Assembly (NCBI GenBank): GCA_017549105.1 | Contig: JAFYVN010000011.1 | Span: forward strand, 186,001 to 250,000 | Direction: 5' to 3' | Origin: Clostridia bacterium | GTDB taxonomy: Bacteria > Bacillota > Clostridia > Oscillospirales > Acutalibacteraceae | Length of the DNA stretch: 64,000 nucleotides | In this document: in pieces, positions 57,863 through 64,000 of the stretch | How the letters are laid out: every line of letters begins with the position of its first letter | Numbering within the stretch: the first letter of the stretch is position 1 | Translations under genes and position numbers: made by a program | The notes under the pieces: generated by a model | Database searches by the model: none | What the model was told of the DNA's origin: nothing | The model's input: only the letters and a program-made list of their open reading frames with translations

Positions 57863-57873
57863 ACATTTGTTTG
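57839..57873 (-). promoter_or_regulatory. two LexA-box-like motifs in the lexA promoter
   Basis: 57860-57873 (CAAACATTTGTTTG) matches the Bacillus SOS consensus CGAACRNRYGTTYG imperfectly, and 57839-57852 (AGCACAAATGTTCA) matches 11 of 14 positions of the perfect box at 61996. One lies over the -35 and the other in the spacer and -10. ACAAATGTT and AACATTTGT are also a perfect 9 bp inverted pair. Confidence 0.65.
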
Positions 57874-57925
57874 AATTTTTTAAAAAATTTTTTCGCATAT
57901 AGCTATTTAATTGTTTAAAAATATA

Positions 57926-57934
57926 TGTTATAAT
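57926..57934 (+). promoter_or_regulatory. extended -10 of the 57995 gene
   Basis: TGTTATAAT is TGN plus TATAAT, with a weak TTTAAT 17 bp upstream of TATAAT. It lies about 60 bp before the ATG and diverges from lexA. Confidence 0.4.
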
Positions 57935-57994
57935 AACTTGATAATGGAAAAATGTACTCAAAAGTATAATTTCATTCCGAACAAAGGAGCAGTT

Positions 57995-58879
57995 ATGCCG
58001 GAACTGAAAGCCGACAACAGAATAAAAAAGCCGAACGGTAACAGGAAGCCTCTTGTTGCCGCAGTCTGCGTTGTGCTTGCGGTTGCGGTGCTGCTTATTG
58101 TTTTTCTTGCGGCAAAAAGTCCGGTTTTTCTTGCGTCAGCAGAAAAAAGAGCGGAGAGAGGCGAATTTTCCAAAGCGATGGAGTCGATTTCTCAGTCGAG
58201 CGGTGAAAAGGCGGAAATTCTTGAAAAATATATCGCTCTGAGGCTCGAAATCATTGAAAGCTACCCCGAACTGCTTACGGAATTCAACATTGATAAAATC
58301 CATACATGGAAAAACACCGTCGATTTTATATCGGGCAAATCCGATTTGCTCAGCGAAGGAATATTGTTGCAGGTGCAGTCGGTATCGCAGGTTCTTGACG
58401 GAATAATCGCAGGTGTTGCAGGCTATGAAGCAATGCGTGAGGATGTTCTTTCGATGATGGATGTGTTCAATGAACTCAACCGTCTCAGTTCAAAGGATGC
58501 CGAGGGCAACAGCATCGGATTCACCGTTGCCGAAGAAAGAGCAAAAATCAGTCAGTGGGAGCAGAAGTGCAACGCTCTTGAAGAATATTCACGCTCTGTC
58601 GAAGGTTCCGAGAGCATTTATCTGCTCAATTATCTTATCAAGGAAACCCAGGGCGAATGCGTTGACCTGAACGGCAAGCTGGATATCGTTATTCAGAGCG
58701 GTTATTCCGAAACCGACAATGTGCGCCTTAATATTGAAGGCACAAAAAGATATCCCGATATCCGCAGCAGCAGTGCATCCGTCAATCTGCTCGAAAAAGA
58801 AAACTACGAGCTGTATGTATATAAGGGCATATGCAGAGCACTTGTTGAAACTCTCGGTGAATTTTATGTTCCCGAATAA
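57995..58879 (+). CDS. single-pass membrane protein of unknown function
   Basis: The 294-residue protein has a basic cytoplasmic front (NRIKKPNGNRKP), one transmembrane helix (about residues 19-42, VAAVCVVLAVAVLLIVFLAA) and an extracellular, mostly alpha-helical, charged domain of 250 residues with no recognised motif. I chose ATG 57995, with AAAGGAG 5-6 bases upstream. The longer ORF from 57911 starts in promoter DNA. It is divergent from lexA and not obviously in an operon. No function can be assigned. Confidence 0.65.
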   Translation: MPELKADNRIKKPNGNRKPLVAAVCVVLAVAVLLIVFLAAKSPVFLASAEKRAERGEFSKAMESISQSSGEKAEILEKYIALRLEIIESYPELLTEFNIDKIHTWKNTVDFISGKSDLLSEGILLQVQSVSQVLDGIIAGVAGYEAMREDVLSMMDVFNELNRLSSKDAEGNSIGFTVAEERAKISQWEQKCNALEEYSRSVEGSESIYLLNYLIKETQGECVDLNGKLDIVIQSGYSETDNVRLNIEGTKRYPDIRSSSASVNLLEKENYELYVYKGICRALVETLGEFYVPE

Positions 58880-58910
58880 ACATTTCGATAAAAGTCATCG
58901 ATTTGACCGA

Positions 58911-58939
58911 TTGACAATGCCGGTTACATATGGTAAAAT
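58911..58939 (+). promoter_or_regulatory. promoter of the riboswitch-ATPase unit
   Basis: TTGACA (58911-58916), a 17 bp spacer and TAAAAT (58934-58939) start the transcript near 58946, a few bases before the riboswitch. Confidence 0.85.
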
Positions 58940-58952
58940 ATAGTTTACAAGT

Positions 58953-59052
58953 TAAAGGGGAGTAGCTTTAGGGCTGAGTCCCGAGCCGAATGTCAACAAC
59001 CGTTGCGCTAAGCATCTGGCATACGGCCCGATTTATGGAAGCAAGACCTTTG
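58953..59052 (+). promoter_or_regulatory. yybP-ykoY manganese riboswitch
   Basis: AAAGGGGAGTAGC (58954 on), GGGCTGAGTCCCGAGCC, GGCATACGGCCC and the terminal GAAGCAAGACCTTTG are the conserved loops and helix of the yybP-ykoY class, which binds Mn2+ and usually controls Mn2+ exporters or P-type ATPases. The last bases (AGACCTTTG) overlap the terminator stem, so metal binding should change termination before the ATPase gene. Confidence 0.93.
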
Positions 59053-59088
59053 ACAGGAACTGTATTTATAGTTTCTGTCAAGGGTTTT
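59047..59088 (+). terminator. riboswitch expression-platform terminator
   Basis: CCTTTGACAGGAACT pairs with AGTTTCTGTCAAGG (one internal bulge), followed by GTTTTTA. Its 5' side is shared with the P1 stem of the riboswitch. Confidence 0.88.
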
Positions 59089-59137
59089 TATTTATATAGA
59101 AAATAAAAATTTAAATATTCTGAAAGGAATGAAACGA

Positions 59138-61822
59138 ATGAAGTTCTATCTTGAGCAGACGGATTCCGTATTCTCGCACGTCAAAAGCTCCGAAGCGGGT
59201 TTAACAACTGTGGAAGCTGAAAAAAGACTTGCCGAAAACGGAAAAAACAAGCTTGAAGAAGGCAAAAAGAAAACCACTTTCCAGCGTATTCTGGAGCAGC
59301 TTTCCGACCCGATGATTATCATTCTTATCGTTGCGGCTGTTATCTCCGCAATCACAGAATGGTTTGAGGGCGGCAGCTTCCACTTCGTATTCCCCACCGA
59401 TACCGTTATCATTATGGTAGTTGTTGTTATCAACACTGTTCTCGGCGTTTTTCAGGAGAGCAAGGCTGAAGCAGCGATTGAAGCGCTTCAGGAAATGAGC
59501 GCTGCAACTTCGAAGGTTCTCCGTGACGGCAAAATCGTTTCCGTCCGCAGTGAAGACCTTGTAGTGGGTGACGTTGTTGTTCTTGAAGCAGGTGACGCTG
59601 TTCCCGCTGACTGCCGTATTTTTGAATGCGCAAGCATGAAGATTGAAGAAGCTGCGCTTACCGGTGAATCAGTTCCCGTTGACAAGGTTATCGCTCTTCT
59701 CAAGGGCGGCGACAACGGCGAAGTTCCCCTCGGCGACAGAAAGAATATGGCATATATGGGTTCAACTGTTGTTTACGGACGCGGTAAGGCTGTTGTTGTT
59801 GCAACAGGTATGGACACCGAAATGGGTAAGATTGCCGACGCTATCGCTCAGGCAGAAGAGGGTCAGACTCCCCTTCAGATCAAGCTCGCTCAGCTTTCAA
59901 AGATTCTTACCTGGCTTGTTCTCGGCATCTGCGTAGTTCTTCTTGCATATCAGACAATCACCGCATATTTTGGCGAAGGACTCAGCTTCGGCGTGTTCCT
60001 TGAAAGCTTTATGGTTGCGGTTTCACTTGCAGTTGCGGCTATCCCCGAAGGTCTTGCAGCGGTTGTTACAATCGTTCTTTCCATCGGTGTTACCAACATG
60101 TCAAAGAAGAATGCGATTATCAGAAAGCTTACCGCTGTTGAAACCCTCGGCTGCGCTCAGATAATCTGCTCGGATAAAACAGGTACTCTCACTCAGAATA
60201 AGATGACCGTTGTTGACCGCTACGGCGATGACGAAGCTCTTATCGCAAAGGCAATGGCTCTTTGCTGTGACGCAGAAATCGATGCTGACGGCGAAGTTAC
60301 CGGTGAACCCACAGAGGCTGCACTTGTTAACTACGCAAACGCACTCGGCTTCAATAAGAACGACCTTGTTGCAAACGCTCCCAGAATCGGTGAAGCTCCC
60401 TTCGATTCAGGCAGAAAGATGATGTCAACTGTTCATAAGACCGCTGACGGAATCATTCAGTATACAAAGGGCGCACCCGACGAAATCCTCAAGAAGTGCA
60501 CACTCGCTCTCATCGACGGCAAGGAAGTTGCATTCACAGATGAGGTTAAAGCAGAAATCCTCAAGGACAACAAGAGAATGGCAGACCAGGCTCTCCGTGT
60601 TCTTGCTGTTGCTTACAGAAAATATGATTCCGCTCCCGCTTCATTTGCTCCCGAAGCTCTTGAAGGCGAGCTTGTGTTCATCGGTCTTACCGGTATGATT
60701 GACCCTGCCCGTCCCGAAGTCAAGGCAGCTATCGAGGAGTGCCGCTCCGCAGGTATCACTCCCATTATGATTACGGGCGACCACAAGGATACAGCTGTTG
60801 CAATCGCAATGCAGCTCGGCATCATTGAAGACGCTTCAAGCGCTATCACAGGCGCACAGCTCGACGAAATCAGCGACGAAGATTTTGCTGAAAGAGTTAC
60901 AGAATTCAGAGTTTATGCCCGTGTTCAGCCCGAGCATAAGACAAGAATCGTCAACGCTTGGCGTGCAAGAGGTATGATTACCGCTATGACAGGCGACGGT
61001 GTTAACGATGCTCCCTCAATCAAGAGCGCAGACATCGGTGTCGGTATGGGTATCACCGGTACAGACGTTACAAAGAACGTTGCAGATATGGTTCTTGCAG
61101 ACGATAACTTTGCAACAATCGTTTCAGCGGTTTCCGAAGGCAGAAGAATTTATGACAACATCAGAAAGGCTATCCAGTTCCTTCTCGGTTCAAACCTTTC
61201 CGAAGTTCTTTCAATCTTCATCGCAACAATCCTCAACTTCACAATTCTCAAACCCGTTCATCTTCTTTTCATTAACCTCGTAACAGACAGTATCCCCGCT
61301 CTTGCTCTCGGTCTTGAAAGACCCGAAAGAGACATTATGCAGAGAAAGCCCCGCGACAGCAAAGAGGGCGTTTTCGCAGGCGGTATGGGCTTTGACGTAT
61401 TCTATCAGGGCGCACTTGTTACACTTCTTACTCTTACCGCATTCTTCATCGGTGAGTTCCTTGAAACAGGTCATTGGCAGTTCACAAACATTGCAGACTG
61501 TAAGGAAGGTATGACAATGGCATTCCTCACAATGTCAATGTGCGAAATCTTCCACTCATTCAATATGCGTTCACAGAGAGGCTCCGTTCTCGGTATGGCA
61601 TTCGCTCAGAAGTCACACAACTGGGTTCTCTACGGCGCAATGGTTGCTTCGCTCATCCTCACAACAGCAATTATCGAAGTTCCTTTCCTTGCAGAGATGT
61701 TTGACTTTGCTCACCTCGATGCAAAGGCATACGGCATCTCAATCGGACTTGCATTCCTTGTTATCCCCATCGTTGAGGTTATCAAGGCAATCCAGAGAGC
61801 AATGGCAAAGAAATCAAAGTAA
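59138..61822 (+). CDS. P2-type cation-transporting ATPase, Ca2+/Mn2+ pump-like
   Basis: The 894-residue pump has an N-terminal cation-ATPase domain (LEQTDSVFSHVKSSEAGLTT), A-domain LTGESVPV (T175-S178), PEGL metal helix (AAIPEGLAAVVTIVLSIG), phosphorylation motif DKTGTLTQNKM (Asp346), the nucleotide-binding KGAPDEI, MITGDHKDTA and MTGDGVNDAPSI, and ten membrane segments. It resembles the SERCA/PMR1 group, which moves Ca2+ or Mn2+ outward. The upstream Mn2+ riboswitch suggests manganese export. The start was set at ATG 59138, since AAAGGA abuts ATG 59129. Confidence 0.93.
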   Translation: MKFYLEQTDSVFSHVKSSEAGLTTVEAEKRLAENGKNKLEEGKKKTTFQRILEQLSDPMIIILIVAAVISAITEWFEGGSFHFVFPTDTVIIMVVVVINTVLGVFQESKAEAAIEALQEMSAATSKVLRDGKIVSVRSEDLVVGDVVVLEAGDAVPADCRIFECASMKIEEAALTGESVPVDKVIALLKGGDNGEVPLGDRKNMAYMGSTVVYGRGKAVVVATGMDTEMGKIADAIAQAEEGQTPLQIKLAQLSKILTWLVLGICVVLLAYQTITAYFGEGLSFGVFLESFMVAVSLAVAAIPEGLAAVVTIVLSIGVTNMSKKNAIIRKLTAVETLGCAQIICSDKTGTLTQNKMTVVDRYGDDEALIAKAMALCCDAEIDADGEVTGEPTEAALVNYANALGFNKNDLVANAPRIGEAPFDSGRKMMSTVHKTADGIIQYTKGAPDEILKKCTLALIDGKEVAFTDEVKAEILKDNKRMADQALRVLAVAYRKYDSAPASFAPEALEGELVFIGLTGMIDPARPEVKAAIEECRSAGITPIMITGDHKDTAVAIAMQLGIIEDASSAITGAQLDEISDEDFAERVTEFRVYARVQPEHKTRIVNAWRARGMITAMTGDGVNDAPSIKSADIGVGMGITGTDVTKNVADMVLADDNFATIVSAVSEGRRIYDNIRKAIQFLLGSNLSEVLSIFIATILNFTILKPVHLLFINLVTDSIPALALGLERPERDIMQRKPRDSKEGVFAGGMGFDVFYQGALVTLLTLTAFFIGEFLETGHWQFTNIADCKEGMTMAFLTMSMCEIFHSFNMRSQRGSVLGMAFAQKSHNWVLYGAMVASLILTTAIIEVPFLAEMFDFAHLDAKAYGISIGLAFLVIPIVEVIKAIQRAMAKKSK

Positions 61823-61829
61823 TATAACA

Positions 61830-61868
61830 AAAAGGCGTTGTTTCCAAAAAGGAAACAGCGCCTTTTTA
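61830..61868 (+). terminator. terminator after the P-type ATPase gene
   Basis: AAAGGCGTTGTTTCC pairs with GGAAACAGCGCCTTT (one mismatch), followed by TTA. Confidence 0.88.
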
Positions 61869-61935
61869 AGTGCAGAGTTTTTAAATGCAAAATTCAAAGT
61901 GCAAAATGCAAAGTTAAGGGAGGCAAAGCGTCGCA
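61869..61935. repeat. heptad-type repeat (TGCAAAA flavour)
   Basis: Seven-base units TGCAAAA, TTCAAAG, TGCAAAA, TGCAAAG occur in register from 61886, preceded by GTGCAGAGTTTTTAAA as at 19741 and 27880. The core here is GGGAGGCAAAGCGTCGCAGACC. Confidence 0.6.
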
Positions 61936-61960
61936 GACCATTATACATATAATTTTCCTG

Positions 61961-61989
61961 TTGACATTTCGGAACGGATGGTGTATTAT
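61961..61989 (+). promoter_or_regulatory. SOS-controlled promoter of the 62025 gene
   Basis: TTGACA (61961-61966), a 17 bp spacer and TATTAT (61984-61989). The start point near 61996 lies at the left edge of the LexA box. Confidence 0.85.
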
Positions 61990-61995
61990 ATATTA

Positions 61996-62009
61996 CGAAC
62001 AAATGTTCG
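61996..62009 (+). promoter_or_regulatory. LexA (SOS) box
   Basis: CGAACAAATGTTCG matches the Bacillus-type SOS consensus CGAACRNRYGTTYG at every position and lies across the transcription start. Bound LexA would block the promoter. Confidence 0.9.
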
Positions 62010-62024
62010 TACGGAGGGTTCAGA

Positions 62025-62267
62025 GTGTTCAGGAAAGTATTTGTTGATGTGTATGTTCTTGTTGATAAAAACGGCAAGCGCAGACCGTTGCGTATTCAGT
62101 GGGAGGACGGAACTGTTTATACCGTTGAACGTCTTCTCAACCGGTGCCACGCAAAGTCGCTCAATGTCGGCGGCGGAGAAATCCGCTACACCGTTCAGAT
62201 AAACGGCAGAGAAACCTTTATTTATGAGGATAACCACGGCAAGTGGTTTGTTGAGGGTAAAATGTGA
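62025..62267 (+). CDS. small SOS-regulated protein of unknown function
   Basis: The 80-residue protein begins FRKVFVDVYVLVDKNGKRRP and contains LRIQWEDGTVYTVERLLNR, GGGEIRYTVQINGRETFIYE and a C-terminal GKWFVEGKM. It has a small beta-barrel pattern and no signal peptide or catalytic motif. I recall similar short proteins in Clostridia near SOS genes such as Y-family polymerase, but no such neighbour is present. GGAGGG lies 10 bases before the ATG, directly downstream of the LexA box. Expression after DNA damage is predicted. Confidence 0.75.
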   Translation: MFRKVFVDVYVLVDKNGKRRPLRIQWEDGTVYTVERLLNRCHAKSLNVGGGEIRYTVQINGRETFIYEDNHGKWFVEGKM

Positions 62268-62333
62268 GCGGGGTATTGATTAAATCGCAGATGTATGGTA
62301 ACATATCATTACCAATGAAAGGAGAATATAATT

Positions 62334-62648
62334 ATGATAGGTTTAGGCAAGTGGGCTTGCAGCGTCAACACAATGTTTTTCTCAGGCGAAGTAAAAATCA
62401 ATATTTTTGATAATAACGGTACTTACGGCTTTGACCTTGATATTCCCGGAATTCAGGTTCCCGATATCACCGTAAAGAGCGTTGAAGAGGATGATGACAC
62501 AGTCAATGCTGTTGTTCAGACCTCACTCCTTCCCGGCAAGGATATCGAAATGACCGTTACATTTGACGAGGATGATTTCGACGGCTTCCTCAAAATCCCC
62601 TTCATCGGCAAGGTCAAGTTCAAGGACGGCCACAGAGTAGAAGAATAA
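62334..62648 (+). CDS. conserved hypothetical beta-sandwich-like protein
   Basis: The 104-residue protein begins IGLGKWACSVNTMFFSGEVK and alternates short beta strands with acidic loops (VEEDDDTVNA, FDEDDFDGFLKIPFIGKVKF), with no signal peptide. It is acidic and appears soluble. I do not recognise the family. AAAGGAG lies 8-10 bases before the ATG. It has its own leader (ATGGTAACATATCATTACCA palindrome at 62294-62313) and terminator, so it is probably a separate unit from the SOS gene. Confidence 0.65.
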   Translation: MIGLGKWACSVNTMFFSGEVKINIFDNNGTYGFDLDIPGIQVPDITVKSVEEDDDTVNAVVQTSLLPGKDIEMTVTFDEDDFDGFLKIPFIGKVKFKDGHRVEE

Positions 62649-62651
62649 AAG

Positions 62652-62690
62652 ATAACAGGTGTGACAGAAATCACACCTGTTTTTATTTTT
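62652..62690. terminator. bidirectional terminator between 62648 and the lipoprotein gene
   Basis: AACAGGTGTGA pairs with TCACACCTGTT around a CAGAAA loop, with T-rich DNA on the right and AT-rich on the left. It can serve both convergent genes. Confidence 0.8.
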
Positions 62691-63393
62691 ATCTGTGAAT
62701 TAAATTTGCATCAGATTCTGTTGAGACTGTTGAGAGTTCATCAAGAAGATCACCGATTTTAACAAATCGGAGTTTCAGAAATCCGTTCTCAAAGTCATCA
62801 AAAGACTGTATGTTATGTGACCTCAGTACAATATGAGAGTTTTCGGTGATAACATTTGCAAAAAACTTATAATCGGTATTTTCGGTTTCGTAAAGCGTTG
62901 CAGAATAATTTTTGCCATTGATTTCTTTTTCGTAAAGATATACCGTGTTATCGCCAAGCTGTAACTCTTTTGTACCCGTGCTTTCAGGGGTATCAATCAT
63001 TGCGGAAACTTTTTTATCATCTCCAAAGGAAATTAATTGGTGTACGCTGTTTCTTTCCCAATAAAAAGATATACTTTCAAGGGATTCTGTGTTGTTATCA
63101 AACAGAACAGTTGATGTTGAAAACAGTTCTTGTAACAAATCACTTGCTTTTTCATAGTCGTAAAGCCCGCCCGAATAATGTATAGGTTTTTCTTTTTCGA
63201 TATAAGTCATAAAATCAGTTTCGTTCATACTGTCAAAAGCAGACTTTATTTCTTTTAGTTCGTTAATAGTAAAACGGATATTTTTTGGCGCACCGTTCAG
63301 GTCGGATTTCGTGTGATTATTATCAGCGTTTTGACCCACGCATCCCGATAAAAACAGTAAAAATGCAAGCGACAGACATAAAAATCTTTTCAT
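62689..63393 (-). CDS. lipoprotein of unknown function
   Basis: The 234-residue protein has a lipoprotein signal ending LFLSGC (Cys18), a short polar linker (NADNNHTKSDLNG) and a soluble domain without a family that I recognise. It lies 15 bp downstream of the metallopeptidase gene at 63409 on the same strand, and thus probably forms an operon with it. AGGAG precedes the ATG. Confidence 0.7.
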   Translation of the reverse strand: MKRFLCLSLAFLLFLSGCVGQNADNNHTKSDLNGAPKNIRFTINELKEIKSAFDSMNETDFMTYIEKEKPIHYSGGLYDYEKASDLLQELFSTSTVLFDNNTESLESISFYWERNSVHQLISFGDDKKVSAMIDTPESTGTKELQLGDNTVYLYEKEINGKNYSATLYETENTDYKFFANVITENSHIVLRSHNIQSFDDFENGFLKLRFVKIGDLLDELSTVSTESDANLIHR

Positions 63394-63408
63394 AATATTA
63401 TCTCCTGT

Positions 63409-64000
63409 TTAGCTATTTAAATAATTTTTAATTATTTCCATACATTCATTGCAAAAAACTATATCAGCATCTTCCGGATTGAATAACTGCACCATTATGC
63501 AGGTTGGTTCGGTTTTTCCGTTGCAAACATAGCAATTTTCATTACTGCAATGAGCATTTCCGTTATCATCTTTGCAATATCCATCTAAAGCGTTAAACAT
63601 ATGAGCGGTTTCATGGACAATTTCGTACAGTCTGTTTTTTCTGATTTCACTTGAATTCAAATTGTAAAATATGTCGGTATATGGATTATATCTTACAAAG
63701 TTTGCCGTAGTGAAAAGTATAGTTTTTAATATTGGAGTACATATAGATGTAGTTTGTGGTTCTAAAATGTGTCCGGTCCATAAACAATTACCAACAAATT
63801 TTGTTCCTATGCCTTTTTCGGAGAGAAATTTTTTGCGAAGGACTTCATATGGCAAGCAAGATTCGGAGAAATGTTGATCTGTTCTTGGACAGCGTGAATA
63901 TAGATTGCCTTTATTAATAGATCCATAAGTCCATATTTTGCATTGATCAGCTGTTGAGGTGTATGATTCAACATAAGGACAAATCTTAAGCCCAAATGAA
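63409..64000 (-). CDS. Cys-rich zinc metallopeptidase-like protein, 5'-truncated by the window edge
   Basis: The frame is open to the right edge, giving at least 197 residues; the N-terminus is missing. LYEIVHETAHMFNALDGYC is an HExxH zinc motif in a metzincin-like context (HExxHxFxxxD). The downstream HCSNENCYVCNGKTEPTCIM has many cysteines and an Ile-Met that recalls the Met-turn. Further cysteines before and after suggest disulfides and an extracellular protein, so a signal peptide is expected outside the window. An internal TTG at 63855 is not the start. It precedes the lipoprotein gene in the same operon. Confidence 0.65.
   Translation of the reverse strand, partial: SFGLKICPYVESYTSTADQCKIWTYGSINKGNLYSRCPRTDQHFSESCLPYEVLRKKFLSEKGIGTKFVGNCLWTGHILEPQTTSICTPILKTILFTTANFVRYNPYTDIFYNLNSSEIRKNRLYEIVHETAHMFNALDGYCKDDNGNAHCSNENCYVCNGKTEPTCIMVQLFNPEDADIVFCNECMEIIKNYLNS

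Overview
The window is a 64 kb stretch of a low-to-moderate GC, spore-forming, anaerobic Firmicute. It most resembles the class Clostridia (an Oscillospirales/Ruminococcus-like gut lineage is my inference). The pointers are SpoIIE, Noc beside ParA/ParB, a LexA with Bacillus-type SOS boxes, pyruvate:ferredoxin oxidoreductase, RemB, Shine-Dalgarno-led genes in tight operons and no outer-membrane genes. I saw no transposase, phage gene, tRNA, CRISPR array or 16S/23S rRNA.

Layout. 0-8 kb: the end of an unknown gene, then mnmG-rsmG-noc-parA-parB with two perfect parS sites, an acyltransferase-like gene and a phosphodiesterase. 8-15.5 kb: a P-loop ATPase on the minus strand, SRP RNA, dnaX-ybaB-recR, an AT-rich gap that looks like a replication origin (DnaA boxes plus a DnaA-trio-like tract), then dnaN-yaaA-recF-remB. 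dnaA is not here. 15.6-24 kb: a secreted hydrolase, maf, a NUDIX enzyme, an M14 peptidase and PFOR, mostly on the minus strand. 24-30 kb: two divergent small repressors, two exported metallophosphoesterases, a lone 5S rRNA and spoIIE. 30-41 kb: rlmB, a large degenerate P-type-ATPase-like protein, infC-rpmI-rplT with an attenuator leader, a second SpoU methyltransferase, dprA, topA, trmFO. 41-50 kb: an acyl-carrier-like protein that lacks its serine, rnc, a radical SAM gene, smc, a class III aminotransferase and a tandem class II aldolase. 50-64 kb: a GNAT and DacF pair, a phosphoesterase, a heterodimeric ABC exporter, lexA, a manganese riboswitch with a P2-type ATPase, a small SOS-controlled gene, a lipoprotein and the end of a Cys-rich metallopeptidase.

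How parts work together. ParA/ParB/parS, Noc, SMC, dnaN, recF and the origin-like region form a chromosome replication and segregation neighbourhood. LexA and the SOS box at 62.0 kb form a local DNA-damage circuit. The riboswitch couples metal level to the P-type ATPase.

The most unusual items are the origin-like region without dnaA, the catalytically dead P-type ATPase homologue with a roughly 390-residue disordered front, the serine-less carrier protein, the infC ATC start, the lone 5S gene behind a hairpin, and a family of intergenic elements with heptad-repeat ends that occurs at least a dozen times. Start codons were moved from the longest ORF wherever Shine-Dalgarno position supported it; these cases are stated in the entries.
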